64,000 nucleotides of DNA. Source: Ahrensia kielensis DSM 5890 (GTDB taxonomy: Bacteria > Pseudomonadota > Alphaproteobacteria > Rhizobiales > Rhizobiaceae). A program made the position numbers and the translations under genes. Under the pieces are notes generated by a model. The model was not told the origin of the DNA, searched no databases, and saw only the letters and a program-made list of their open reading frames with translations. Below, in pieces: positions 10,278 to 19,495 of the stretch. The DNA lies in contig NZ_KB894529.1 in assembly GCF_000374465.1 (NCBI RefSeq), positions 582,355 to 646,354 on the forward strand, read 5' to 3'. Position 1 is the first letter of the stretch; each line of letters starts with the position of its first letter.

Positions 10278-11474
10278 ATGTCTGCTTATATTCTTGATGC
10301 TGTACGCACACCAATTGGTCGTTACGGCGGCATGCTTTCATCCATCCGCACCGATGATTTGGCTGCCTTGCCAATTCGCGCACTCATGGATCGCAATCCC
10401 AATATGGATTGGTCAAAGATTGATGATGTTATTTTGGGTGATGCCAATCAAGCAGGCGAAGACAATCGTAATGTCGCACGTATGGCTGCACTCCTCGGTG
10501 GTCTTCCCGTTGAAGCACCGGGCACGACGATAAACAGACTTTGCGGCTCAGGCATTGATGCCGTTGCCATGGCTGCGCGCGCGATAAAATCCGGCGACTA
10601 TCGATTAGCAATTGCAGGCGGTGTGGAAAGCATGAGCCGTGCACCTTTTGTCACGCCAAAAGCAACCAGTGCATTTTCCCGTTCGAGTGAAACATACGAT
10701 ACGACCATTGGCTGGCGTTTTGTAAATCCAAAAATGCAAGCTGAACATGGCATCGATTCAATGCCTGAAACCGCAGACAATGTCGCTGAAGAATATGGGA
10801 TTAACCGGCAAGACCAAGATGCTTTTGCCGCGCGTAGCCAGCAACGTTATCAAGCTGCACTGCAAGCTGGCAATTTTGCAGATGAGATTATCACGGTTTC
10901 CATCGCGCAGCGTAAAGGTGAGCCTATTGTCTTTGACAAGGATGAGCATCCACGCGCGGATACTGACGCGGCAAAATTAGCAAAACTCAAAGGCATTAAC
11001 GGCGCAGAAAAATCAGTCACTGCGGGCAATGCTTCCGGTGTTAATGACGGTGCTGCTGCCTTGCTGATTGCCAATGAAATGATTGCGCAAGATTTCGAGC
11101 CGCTCGCGCGTATCCTGGCAACAGCCGTTGTTGGTGTCGCGCCGCGTATCATGGGTATTGGGCCAGTGCCTGCAACGCGCAAAGTACTTGAACTAACCGG
11201 CCTTACGATTGATCAAATGGACGTCATCGAAATCAATGAAGCATTTGCGAGCCAAGGTCTTGCATGTTTGAGAGAACTAGGGCTGCCCGATGATGCACCA
11301 CATGTAAATCCGAATGGCGGTGCAATTGCACTTGGACACCCGCTTGGTATGTCGGGTGCCCGATTGGTTATGGCTGCCGCGTATCAATTACGTCGCACAA
11401 AGGGACGCTATGCCCTTTGCACAATGTGTATTGGTGTCGGGCAAGGTATCGCAATGATACTTGAGCGCCCATAG
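10278..11474 (+). CDS. acetyl-CoA acyltransferase (thiolase), 3-oxoadipyl-CoA type
   Basis: Degradative thiolase of 398 residues. The nucleophilic cysteine is C89 in NRLCGSGIDAVAMAAR, the base histidine is H354 in GGAIALGHPLGMSGAR, and the second cysteine is C384 in CTMCIGVGQG. The N-terminus (AYILDAVRTPIGRYGGML) and WRFVNPKM resemble PcaF/PaaJ beta-ketoadipyl-CoA thiolases more than PhaA. It would cleave the final 3-oxoacyl-CoA to acetyl-CoA plus acetyl- or succinyl-CoA. It lies 41 bases after the bifunctional enzyme and ends only five bases from the convergent kynA stop. Confidence 0.88.
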   Translation: MSAYILDAVRTPIGRYGGMLSSIRTDDLAALPIRALMDRNPNMDWSKIDDVILGDANQAGEDNRNVARMAALLGGLPVEAPGTTINRLCGSGIDAVAMAARAIKSGDYRLAIAGGVESMSRAPFVTPKATSAFSRSSETYDTTIGWRFVNPKMQAEHGIDSMPETADNVAEEYGINRQDQDAFAARSQQRYQAALQAGNFADEIITVSIAQRKGEPIVFDKDEHPRADTDAAKLAKLKGINGAEKSVTAGNASGVNDGAAALLIANEMIAQDFEPLARILATAVVGVAPRIMGIGPVPATRKVLELTGLTIDQMDVIEINEAFASQGLACLRELGLPDDAPHVNPNGGAIALGHPLGMSGARLVMAAAYQLRRTKGRYALCTMCIGVGQGIAMILERP

Positions 11475-11479
11475 CGTCA

Positions 11480-12322
11480 TTACAAAATTGTTCTTACGCG
11501 CCATAGCTCTGGAAAGAGTTCAACTTCAAGCATCCGTTTGAGGTAACTAACGCCGCCTGTACCGCCGGTTCCACGTTTAAAACCAATGACACGTTCCACA
11601 GTGGTTACATGATTGAACCGCCAGCGCCGGAAGTAATCTTCAAGATCAACCAGCTTTTCGGCAAGTTCATAAAACTCCCAATGCGTTTTGGGTGATTGAT
11701 AAACAACCTTCCACGCTTCCTGAACCGTCTCATCAAAGACATGTGTTTGCGATGTATCGCGTGTCAAACAAGCTTTAGAAATATCAAAACCATGACGCGC
11801 TAACGCCGATATTGCTTCATCATAAAGACTTGGCACGCTGAGCTCTGCTTTAAGCTTCGCAATCGTTTCGCTCTTGTGCTTATGCGGGCTCAACATGGCC
11901 GCATTACGGTTACCAACCGAATATTCAATCATACGATATTGCCAAGATTGAAAGCCGGAAGACTGACCAAGATCATCACGAAATGCTGTATATTCGCTCG
12001 GCGTCATTGTGCGAAGAACATCCCAAGCATTGTTAAGCTGTTCAAATATTTTTGAGACCCGTGATAGCATTTTAAACGCCATCGAAAACTCATCATCAAT
12101 GATCGCTTGGCGTGCCGTAACGAGTTCATGAAGGATGAGATGCATCCAAAGTTCAGACGTTTGATGCTGAATAATGAAAAGCAATTCATCATGAGTTTGC
12201 GTCAAAGGTTTTTGCGCGGCAAACAGCGTGTCTAAACCGAGATAATCGGCATAGGACATGCGCCCGTCGAAATCCATCTGAGCGCCTTCAGCGGATGGGT
12301 CATATGGTTTTTGATCGCTCAT
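11480..12322 (-). CDS. kynA: tryptophan 2,3-dioxygenase
   Basis: Heme dioxygenase of 280 residues that opens the indole ring of L-tryptophan to N-formylkynurenine. Family hallmarks are [16 protein letters not shown] near residue 22, [20 protein letters not shown] near 43 (with the distal/substrate-binding histidine and the IQHQ.SELW signature), [13 protein letters not shown] near 120, and the C-terminal [21 protein letters not shown] with the proximal histidine. It overlaps kynU by four bases, so the two are cotranscribed. No kynurenine formamidase gene is visible beside it. Confidence 0.95.
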   Translation of the reverse strand: MSDQKPYDPSAEGAQMDFDGRMSYADYLGLDTLFAAQKPLTQTHDELLFIIQHQTSELWMHLILHELVTARQAIIDDEFSMAFKMLSRVSKIFEQLNNAWDVLRTMTPSEYTAFRDDLGQSSGFQSWQYRMIEYSVGNRNAAMLSPHKHKSETIAKLKAELSVPSLYDEAISALARHGFDISKACLTRDTSQTHVFDETVQEAWKVVYQSPKTHWEFYELAEKLVDLEDYFRRWRFNHVTTVERVIGFKRGTGGTGGVSYLKRMLEVELFPELWRVRTIL

Positions 12323-13497
12323 GTGACATCACCCTTCTTTTGAAAACGAGGTTGTTTCCATGTATCGTTTTTCATGATGTCCGCTAGAATTTCGACAGCG
12401 CGCTTTACATCATTCTCATCGAGATAAAGCGGCGTGAACCCGAAACGCATAGTGTCTGGCGCGCGAAAATCACCGATTACACCTGCCGCGATCAAAGCCT
12501 GCATAGCTGGATAACCATGCTCAAATGCAAAGGATATTTGAGAGCCGCGCTGACTAGAATCGCGTGGACTTATCAGCTTGAGCTGCGGACAAGTAGCCTC
12601 AACTCCTTCAATGAACAATTCAGATAGTGCGATTGATTTTGCACGCACATCATCCATCGAAACACCATCCCAAATAGCGAGTGCCGTTTCCAATGCAGCC
12701 AGCTGTAAAATCGGCGGCGTACCAACACGCATACGTTCGATGCCCGGAGCTGGTCGATAATCTAAATCAAATGCGAAGGGTTGCGCGTGACCAAGCCAAC
12801 CAGCCAAAGATGGTTCGACGCTATCTGCAATGTCGGGGCGGATGTAAATAAAGGCCGGAGCACCGGGCCCGCCATTTAAATATTTATAGGTACAACCGAC
12901 TGCAAACTCGGCATTGCTTGCGGCCATATCGACAGGCACGGCACCAGCTGAATGCGCCAAATCCCAAATCGATACGGCACCAACATCATGCGTTGCTTTC
13001 GTCAGCGCATTCATATCATGCATGCGTCCGGTGCGGTAATCGACTTGCGTCAACATGACAACGGCAACATCTTCTGTGATGTTGTCATATACATCTTCGG
13101 GCGCGACCACACGCAATTCATGTCCGCTTTTCAATGTTCGCAACAGCCCATCGGCGATATAAAGATCGCTTGGGAAATTACCGCTATCAGAAAGCACAAT
13201 TTTGCGATCAGGGCGCATTGCCAGTGCTGCGGCCAATGCCTGATATACTTTGACAGACAGGGTATCGCCGAGGACAGTTGATCCTGCCGCGCATCCCAAA
13301 AGCTTTCCAATCTTATCACCAAGAATACTTGGCTGCTTCATCCAGCCTGCGTCATTCCAGCCCTTGATGAGCATTTCGCCCCACTCATCTTCGACTGTTT
13401 TGTTCACGCGTGATGATGCTGCCTTTGGCATTGGACCTAAAGAGTTTCCATCAAGATAGATGACCCCTTCTGGCAAATAAAATTGGTCTTTTTTCAA
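12319..13497 (-). CDS. kynU: kynureninase
   Basis: PLP enzyme of 392 residues that splits kynurenine into anthranilate and alanine. Visible features are [14 protein letters not shown] at the N-terminus, [14 protein letters not shown] near residue 150, [14 protein letters not shown] near 178, and the PLP-lysine segment [13 protein letters not shown] near 203-215. The C-terminal [16 protein letters not shown] is also typical. It is the first gene of kynU-kynA. The anthranilate it yields is the substrate for the ligase at the left edge, which ties the two halves of the region together. About 140 bases before the start have no recognisable operator. Confidence 0.95.
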   Translation of the reverse strand: MKKDQFYLPEGVIYLDGNSLGPMPKAASSRVNKTVEDEWGEMLIKGWNDAGWMKQPSILGDKIGKLLGCAAGSTVLGDTLSVKVYQALAAALAMRPDRKIVLSDSGNFPSDLYIADGLLRTLKSGHELRVVAPEDVYDNITEDVAVVMLTQVDYRTGRMHDMNALTKATHDVGAVSIWDLAHSAGAVPVDMAASNAEFAVGCTYKYLNGGPGAPAFIYIRPDIADSVEPSLAGWLGHAQPFAFDLDYRPAPGIERMRVGTPPILQLAALETALAIWDGVSMDDVRAKSIALSELFIEGVEATCPQLKLISPRDSSQRGSQISFAFEHGYPAMQALIAAGVIGDFRAPDTMRFGFTPLYLDENDVKRAVEILADIMKNDTWKQPRFQKKGDVT

Positions 13498-13639
13498 GAT
13501 GCTCTCCCGTTTATTTTTTCCTGCATAACGTTCTTTTTGTCATATCAGTTTTACCCATACAGCCAAGCATTTACTGCACTAAAATCGAGAGCAAAGAGCG
13601 TATTTTAAGAACGATGGCGTCTCGCTGCTGGCTTTATCC

Positions 13640-14605
13640 TCACAGCCATTTTGCTAGTTTGAAAACCAGATAAAGCACAATGCCGCCAATGATGGATATA
13701 GCCGTTAAAACCCAAAATGCTGACGGCGAATCTAACCCCGGCATTCCGCCTACATTGACGCCGAATAGTCCGGTAAAAAAAGTCAAAGGGAGAAAAATTG
13801 CAGCAATAATAGAAAGTAAATAACTGTTGCGCCCAATCGCATTAGCATGATCCGCATCAAGCTTATCTTGCACAGAAGCAAGCCGCTCTTTGGCTGCATC
13901 CAGCTCTTCAATAATTCGGCGCGTTCTATTGCTACTCTCACGCAAACTTGCGATTTCTCCCTTGGAGAATATCCAATCTTTAATGGTTGCCAGATTGCTT
14001 AGCGCTTCTCGCTGCGGGTTTATAAAGCGGCGCATTCTCAAGACCCCTTGCCTTAAATCGGCAAGTTCTGCTGTATCCACCTTTGCCCCTTCAAGCATAT
14101 GTTCTTCGAGGTCGTCGGTTCGATCTTCTAGCTCAATCGAAATCTTTTCAATTCTGTCTGTTAGGTTGTGGACCAGGTCGGCAATAAAAGCGCCAACTGT
14201 TGACGGCGCATTACCTGCAATCGCCGCTTCCTTTAACGCGTCAGCGGCATAAACTTTGCGGCCGCGCGTAGAGATGATTCCATCCTTGGTCACCCACATT
14301 CGCAGTGACACCATATCTTCTGGTGCTGATTTTGGGTTCAGATTTACAGCTCTCAGATTGAGCAACAATCCATCATCAAGCCGGTCACAACGTGGGCGCG
14401 TTTCAGCTTGCAGCAAAGTTCTACCAGCAATTGTTGGAAGGTTGCTTTTTATCCAAGCCTCGACGCTCGGCTCACTTCGTTTCAAATGAAGCCAACGATA
14501 ACCAACATTCGTACTGACAGTCGGCCAATCATCCGTAATTGGCCTTACTGAATCTGGCAGAATATCGAATGCAGCAAGCGGCTTGAGTATGTGTTTTTTC
14601 ATCAC
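13640..14605 (-). CDS. ZntB/CorA-family divalent cation transporter
   Basis: Inner-membrane channel of 321 residues. A long cytoplasmic N-terminal part with coiled-coil character (residues about 140-245, rich in E, D, R and L) is followed by two C-terminal membrane helices. Between them is the pore signature FGVNVGGMPG near residue 282, that is GxN in the variant form seen in ZntB (zinc) rather than the GMN of CorA (magnesium). The final helix ends in FKLAKWL. It is a stand-alone gene on the minus strand upstream of kynU, with no functional tie to kyn. Zinc transport is inferred from family only. Confidence 0.85.
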   Translation of the reverse strand: MMKKHILKPLAAFDILPDSVRPITDDWPTVSTNVGYRWLHLKRSEPSVEAWIKSNLPTIAGRTLLQAETRPRCDRLDDGLLLNLRAVNLNPKSAPEDMVSLRMWVTKDGIISTRGRKVYAADALKEAAIAGNAPSTVGAFIADLVHNLTDRIEKISIELEDRTDDLEEHMLEGAKVDTAELADLRQGVLRMRRFINPQREALSNLATIKDWIFSKGEIASLRESSNRTRRIIEELDAAKERLASVQDKLDADHANAIGRNSYLLSIIAAIFLPLTFFTGLFGVNVGGMPGLDSPSAFWVLTAISIIGGIVLYLVFKLAKWL

Positions 14606-14649
14606 AAGATTGTGCCGCAGTGTTGCAGTCTGAACAAGCCTGGAATTGT

Positions 14650-15948
14650 CTAATGAGAAAGAGTGTACCGCTTAGCAATAAAGTCATGATCCTCTTGCAG
14701 CCATGAGGCTAATTCGCATTCTTGTCTCAAGAGTTTTAATTGGTTTTCAAGCAGTACTTTATGTTCGCTGGTTGCAGCATTGTGCAATCTAAGAATGGCA
14801 TCCCCTAAATTTTGAGCCATCAAGAAATTATCCCGACAAGTACGGCGGATTGAGCTAAAGGCAGTGTTGAATATATCTTCTGCTTCATAGCCGTTAATCA
14901 CCACGCGCAAGGTGCCATTTTCATCAACAAGTTCATTATTGCGAAGTTCCGATTTGACCATGCCATTAAAGGCGGCACTCATCTGGTCCACACAGGCAAT
15001 CGCTGTAAATGTATCATTTACGCCCGGCGAGAGTGCGCGTAGTGCAATTTCTATCAGCATGTTGATTGCATACTCAACATCATCATGTGCCGACCCTCTG
15101 GATTCGGCGATCGTCAACGTGTTCAAGAATATCTCGCTAAACGCATCTTCATCCAACTCGGAAGTGGCGCCGTCAAAATTACAGCACGCTATCTTTTGTC
15201 CTTTCAGAACAAAATCCCCCGGCTTTTCAATGATCTTAAATTTCAAGTCGCGCTCAACGGCCATCGATAGCAGCGCATCTTCGTTCATATTTGTTAGATA
15301 ACCGGATTTATGTGCAAATATTTCATAATTAAGCGCGGGTAGTTCCGCCTCTTCTGATGCGGTTTGGTCAGCCTCCAAATTAATCAGTTTGCTTAGCCGC
15401 TCTTCTAAACCGACGGATATTTCCGCTATTTCTTCGTCAATCGTAACGCTGCGCGAAACTTCATGAACGAAGTAAATAAGCTGGAGAACAGAGATAGCAC
15501 TTAAGGCAAATGCAACGGCAATTGAAAAACCGGGTACAAAATCAGGTCTTGTTTGATGCAAGACTGACAAAGAGAACATAAATGTGCCGCCGAGGAGACC
15601 AGCGGTTACTTGACTTACGCTATCACGGGTAAACCGCTGCAAAAGCCGCGGCGCGATGTTGCCAGCAGCCAATGTGAAAACAACAAGCATCAGTGAATAA
15701 ACAAGGCTTAAGGTTGTGATTGCGCCAGCGGCAATCGTACCAAGAACTGAAAGCGCTGTGTTATAATCAACGGCGAAAACATTTGTTTTTGTTAAATAGA
15801 TGTCTGTACGTAACCAGCTGTCTATCAGCACAGATAAAGCAGCAAACATCCACAAAACCAATACGATACCGCCGGGTACGGTGACCAATCCTCGGATTGA
15901 TTGGAGACGTTGTTTTATTGCTGGCGGAATATAGCGCATGGCTCTCAA
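14650..15948 (-). CDS. DUF2254 family membrane protein
   Basis: Protein of 432 residues with four predicted membrane segments in the first 170 residues: near 25-43, 65-95, 115-130 and 140-160. The conserved block VYSLMLVVFTLAAGNIAPRLLQRF near residue 84 is the mark of DUF2254. The remaining 260 residues are soluble and contain ALRALSPGVNDTFTAIACVD near 300, also typical. The function of the family is not established. It is on the same strand as the zntB-like gene, 44 bases away, and might share a transcript. Confidence 0.8.
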   Translation of the reverse strand: MRAMRYIPPAIKQRLQSIRGLVTVPGGIVLVLWMFAALSVLIDSWLRTDIYLTKTNVFAVDYNTALSVLGTIAAGAITTLSLVYSLMLVVFTLAAGNIAPRLLQRFTRDSVSQVTAGLLGGTFMFSLSVLHQTRPDFVPGFSIAVAFALSAISVLQLIYFVHEVSRSVTIDEEIAEISVGLEERLSKLINLEADQTASEEAELPALNYEIFAHKSGYLTNMNEDALLSMAVERDLKFKIIEKPGDFVLKGQKIACCNFDGATSELDEDAFSEIFLNTLTIAESRGSAHDDVEYAINMLIEIALRALSPGVNDTFTAIACVDQMSAAFNGMVKSELRNNELVDENGTLRVVINGYEAEDIFNTAFSSIRRTCRDNFLMAQNLGDAILRLHNAATSEHKVLLENQLKLLRQECELASWLQEDHDFIAKRYTLSH

Positions 15949-16113
15949 CTAATGTGTATGTTTAACAAAATCGAATGTGACAAGTCGTCACCAATAATAA
16001 GAATAGGGCATTCATTACTAAAGGCGAGTGTGTCAATTCAATTTAGTCACATTAACATCGAATATTGCCAAGTATAACTAAATAGCTACAGCTGGATGCT
16101 GCAGATTAAAATA

Positions 16114-16154
16114 AATTTATCCGGCTAGAGGCATGTTGAATAGCCGGATAAATT
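16114..16154 (-). terminator. 14-bp perfect hairpin after the sugar-catabolism operon
   Basis: AATTTATCCGGCTA (16114-16127) pairs perfectly with 16141-16154, leaving a 13-base loop. On the minus strand it lies just past the stop of the Gfo/Idh/MocA gene and is followed by TTATTTTAA, so it is a plausible intrinsic terminator for the ABC operon. The loop is longer than usual. Confidence 0.65.
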
Positions 16155-16169
16155 ATATGGTATTTATAC

Positions 16170-17333
16170 TTAAGTCAGGCCAACCCATTTGCTATCACGG
16201 CTGGAAGATCTGACACAGGCATCCACAAAGCGAACACCCAAAAGCCCATCATCAACCGTTGGGTATATCACGCCCTCTGGGCAGACAGTACCATTGCGCT
16301 TGGCAATAATCGCCTCTGCTGCATCGCTATAGATGTTCGCAAACCCTTCTAGATAACCTTCTGGATGACCGGCTGGCACGCGGCTTACGCGTCCTGCAGC
16401 TTCGCCAGCGCCTGCACCATTGCGCGTAATCAAGCGTTTTGGCTCACCAAATGGCGTGTACCAAAGATAGTTCGGGTCTTCTTGCGCCCATTCTAGACCG
16501 CCTTTTTCACCATAGATGCGAAGGCGCAAATTGTTCTCGTTACCCGGTGCTACTTGGCTGCACCAAAGCATCCCGCGCGCACCGCCTTTATAACGCAACA
16601 TCACATGTGCGTTGTCATCGACCGGACGACCGTCAACAAAGGCCTGCAAGTCAGCAGACAGACTTTCAAGCTCAAGCCCTGAAACAAAGGCGGCAAGATT
16701 GAACGCATGCGTTCCTATATCGCCCGTGGAACCACCAGCACCGGAACGGCTTGGATCTGTTCGCCACTCTGCCTGTTTAACGTCTTGATGCTCTGCCAGC
16801 CAATCCTGCGCATACTCAACTTGAACAACCCTTATTTTGCCAAGCAGGCCGTTTTGAACCATCTCACGCGCCTGACGCGTCATCGGGTAACCCGTATAGT
16901 TATGCGTTAAAATAAACAAAGCATCTGAAGCTTCTGACGCCTTTACCATTCTCACGGCATCAGCGACATTGGATGTCAGCGGTTTATCGCAAATGACATG
17001 AATGCCGCGTTTTAAAAACTCGCGTGCTGCCGCATAGTGCACATGGTTCGGCGTAACGATAGCCACCGCTTCAATGCCATCTTTTAAACGCGCCTCACGA
17101 ATGGCCATCTGTTTAAAGTCATCATAAATGCGGTCAGGCGCAAGACCTAATGCTGCCCCAGATGCTTGAGCTTTTTGAGGTGTTGATGACAAAGCGCCAG
17201 CAACAAGCCGGTACTTATCATCAATGCGTGAAGCGATACGGTGAACACCGCCAATGAATGCATCATTGCCGCCGCCAACCATTCCCAAACGAATTGGGCC
17301 TTCATGCTTTTCGTCTCGACCTTGGATAGCCAT
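16170..17333 (-). CDS. Gfo/Idh/MocA-family oxidoreductase
   Basis: NAD(P)-dependent sugar oxidoreductase of 387 residues. The Rossmann motif GMVGGGNDAFIGG is at residues 18-30, and the cofactor-binding CDKPLTSNVADAV (the EKP-type motif, here DKP) is near 115. GGSTGDIGTHAFNLA near 196 contains the aspartate and histidine of the active site. It is the last gene of the operon, two bases after the TIM-barrel isomerase. Such pairs with an RbsABC importer usually act on inositols, 3-keto-sugars or rare hexoses; the substrate here cannot be named. Confidence 0.88.
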   Translation of the reverse strand: MAIQGRDEKHEGPIRLGMVGGGNDAFIGGVHRIASRIDDKYRLVAGALSSTPQKAQASGAALGLAPDRIYDDFKQMAIREARLKDGIEAVAIVTPNHVHYAAAREFLKRGIHVICDKPLTSNVADAVRMVKASEASDALFILTHNYTGYPMTRQAREMVQNGLLGKIRVVQVEYAQDWLAEHQDVKQAEWRTDPSRSGAGGSTGDIGTHAFNLAAFVSGLELESLSADLQAFVDGRPVDDNAHVMLRYKGGARGMLWCSQVAPGNENNLRLRIYGEKGGLEWAQEDPNYLWYTPFGEPKRLITRNGAGAGEAAGRVSRVPAGHPEGYLEGFANIYSDAAEAIIAKRNGTVCPEGVIYPTVDDGLLGVRFVDACVRSSSRDSKWVGLT

Positions 17334-17335
17334 AA

Positions 17336-18394
17336 TTAGTTCTCCAGTCCTAGCATTGCGCGGTTTGCGGCTTCGTCCGTCCCACCATCGGCAAAATCGT
17401 CAAATGCACGTTCTGTAACGCGAATGATATGATCGCTCACGAATTGCGCGCCTTCACGTGCCCCGTCTTCAGGATGTTTCAAACAGCATTCCCATTCGAC
17501 CACGGCCCAGCCGTCAAAATCATTGGCTGCCATTTTTGAGAAAATTGCGCCGAAATCAACCTGGCCATCGCCAAGGCTTCTAAAGCGACCAGCGCGATCT
17601 ACCCAATTTTGAAATCCGCCATACACACCTTGGCGGCCTGTAGGATTAAATTCGGCATCCTTTACATGGAACATTTTGATGCGATCTTTGTAGATGTCGA
17701 TGTGATCGATATAATCCAAACACTGCAAAACAAAATGCGACGGATCATAGAGCATGTTGCAACGCGCATGATTACCCACACGTTCTAAAAACATCTCGAA
17801 TGTCACACCGTCATGCAAATCTTCGCCCGGATGAATTTCATAGCAAACATCAACACCGCAAGAATCGGCATGATCAAGGATGGGGCGCCAACGCTTAGCC
17901 AGTTCGTCAAATGCTGTTTCCACCAATCCAGCAGGGCGCTGCGGCCAAGGGTAGATATAAGGCCAAGCCAGTGCACCAGAGAAGGTCGCATGCTGCGCAA
18001 TATCCATGTTCTTAGATGCGGACAAGGCTTTCATGACCTGATCAACGGCCCATTCTTGACGTGCTTTTGGGTTGCCTTGCACTTGCGGTGCGGCAAAACC
18101 ATCAAATGCGGCGTCATAGGCAGGATGAACGGCGACAAGTTGGCCTTGCAGATGCGTTGACAGTTCTGTCACTTCAATGCCGTTTTCTTTCGCCTTACCC
18201 TTAAACTCATCGCAATAATCGCGTGATTGTGACGCTGTATCCAAATCGAACAAACGCGCGTCCCAGCTTGGAACCTGCACACCCTTATAGCCGCAATCAG
18301 CGGCCCATTTGGTTATAGCATCCCAAGAATTAAAAGGGGCTTCATCGCCAGCGAATTGAGCAAGGAAAAGCGCAGGGCCTTTGATCGTTTTCAT
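17336..18394 (-). CDS. sugar phosphate isomerase/epimerase (xylose-isomerase-like TIM barrel)
   Basis: TIM-barrel protein of 352 residues from the ATG at 18394, chosen because GGAGGATTTT precedes it at ideal distance; an earlier TTG at 18406 would place that Shine-Dalgarno inside the gene. Metal-binding acidic and histidine residues are visible in CYEIHPGEDLHDG, NMLYDPSHFVLQ, KMFHVKDAEFNP and VVEWECCLKHPEDG. The family includes IolE/IolI, hydroxypyruvate isomerase and 3-keto-sugar epimerases. It follows the binding-protein gene after a strong hairpin and precedes the oxidoreductase by two bases, so the two probably act in sequence on the imported sugar. Confidence 0.85.
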   Translation of the reverse strand: MKTIKGPALFLAQFAGDEAPFNSWDAITKWAADCGYKGVQVPSWDARLFDLDTASQSRDYCDEFKGKAKENGIEVTELSTHLQGQLVAVHPAYDAAFDGFAAPQVQGNPKARQEWAVDQVMKALSASKNMDIAQHATFSGALAWPYIYPWPQRPAGLVETAFDELAKRWRPILDHADSCGVDVCYEIHPGEDLHDGVTFEMFLERVGNHARCNMLYDPSHFVLQCLDYIDHIDIYKDRIKMFHVKDAEFNPTGRQGVYGGFQNWVDRAGRFRSLGDGQVDFGAIFSKMAANDFDGWAVVEWECCLKHPEDGAREGAQFVSDHIIRVTERAFDDFADGGTDEAANRAMLGLEN

Positions 18395-18414
18395 AAAATC
18401 CTCCAAGAGTGAAA

Positions 18415-18445
18415 TGCGGGGGCGCAGTTCATCAGCGCCCCCGCA
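18415..18445 (-). terminator. 11-bp perfect GC hairpin after the binding-protein gene
   Basis: TGCGGGGGCGC (18415-18425) pairs perfectly with 18435-18445 around a 9-base loop. It lies ten bases past the stop of the periplasmic binding protein and is followed only by TTTCACTC. It is more likely a partial terminator or 3'-stabilising hairpin that keeps binding-protein mRNA above the downstream enzymes than a full stop. Confidence 0.6.
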
Positions 18446-18454
18446 GCATTAATT

Positions 18455-19408
18455 TTAGAACGGTGAGTCGGGGAAGTAAAACTGCTCAGCGTTATCTTTG
18501 TTGATGAGTGTGGCACCAAGAATATAACGGCCAGCAACCGGTCCATTAGACTTGAAAGATGCAACAGTTAAATCCATTGCTGTTGCCAACATCGCTGGTG
18601 GATAAAGCACGTCGATTGGCTGCAATTCGCTGCCATCCATAATGCCTTTGATTGTTTCTTTCATACCAGCACCGCCGACAACGAACATACCATCGCCATC
18701 ACGTCCAGCTTGTTTAAGTGCAGCAACAACACCAATTGCGATATCATCATCCTGAGCCCAAACAGCATCAATATCTGGGAAGCGGCTTAGAAAATCCTGC
18801 ATGACTTCGAAACCATCATCACGGTTCCAGTTTGCATATTTCTGGTCAAGCACATTAATGCCAGAGCCCTCAATTTCAGCCATGAACGCATCATAACGCT
18901 CATTGTCGATTGTTGTCGGAATACCGCGAAGGATCACGATATTATCTCCTGATTCCAAACGACCTTTCATGTACTGCGCAGATACGCGGCCAAGTTCAGG
19001 GTTGTTGCCGGCAACGTAGATATCTTCGATGCCTTCTTTGCTCAGACCACGGTCAACAACGGTGATAAATGCGCCTGATTTTTTAACATTGATAACCGGA
19101 TCCGTTAGCGGGTCGGATTCAAATGGCAAAACAACGAGCGCGTCGATCTTGTTGACTGAAACCATATCTTCTAATGCGCTCGCCTGCGCTGCTGGATCTG
19201 GCGAATTCACAAGCACAAGATCGATATCAGGATAAAGCGCTTCAAGACGCTTTTCAGCCTGTTCTGCATGCCAGTTCATGCCGGATGCCCATGCATGTGT
19301 TGGCGTTGGATAAGATACACCTATCGTGATTTTATCTTGAGCAATTGCTGATCCTGAAAGCACCACAGCGGTACCCAAGGCCAGAGCCATTATTGATTTC
19401 TTGAACAT
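18455..19408 (-). CDS. sugar ABC transporter periplasmic binding protein (RbsB-like)
   Basis: Secreted type-I periplasmic binding protein of 317 residues. The N-terminal MFKKSIMALALGTAVVLSGSAIA is a Sec signal peptide with cleavage after AIA. The mature part begins KITIGVSYPTPTHAWASGMN, and AQASALEDMVSVNKIDALVVLP plus DAVWAQDDDIAIGVVAALK are typical of the RbsB/XylF fold. It delivers sugar to the permease encoded just upstream. The gene order on the transcript is ATPase, permease, binding protein, with GC hairpins on both sides of this gene that may set its dosage. Confidence 0.9.
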   Translation of the reverse strand: MFKKSIMALALGTAVVLSGSAIAQDKITIGVSYPTPTHAWASGMNWHAEQAEKRLEALYPDIDLVLVNSPDPAAQASALEDMVSVNKIDALVVLPFESDPLTDPVINVKKSGAFITVVDRGLSKEGIEDIYVAGNNPELGRVSAQYMKGRLESGDNIVILRGIPTTIDNERYDAFMAEIEGSGINVLDQKYANWNRDDGFEVMQDFLSRFPDIDAVWAQDDDIAIGVVAALKQAGRDGDGMFVVGGAGMKETIKGIMDGSELQPIDVLYPPAMLATAMDLTVASFKSNGPVAGRYILGATLINKDNAEQFYFPDSPF

Positions 19409-19495
19409 AGTTTCCTCCTCATAAGTTCAAAATTAATACGAAACACACTTTATTGATGAACGGGGACTGCCCCGCTCAAAGCAATTTTTAAAATC

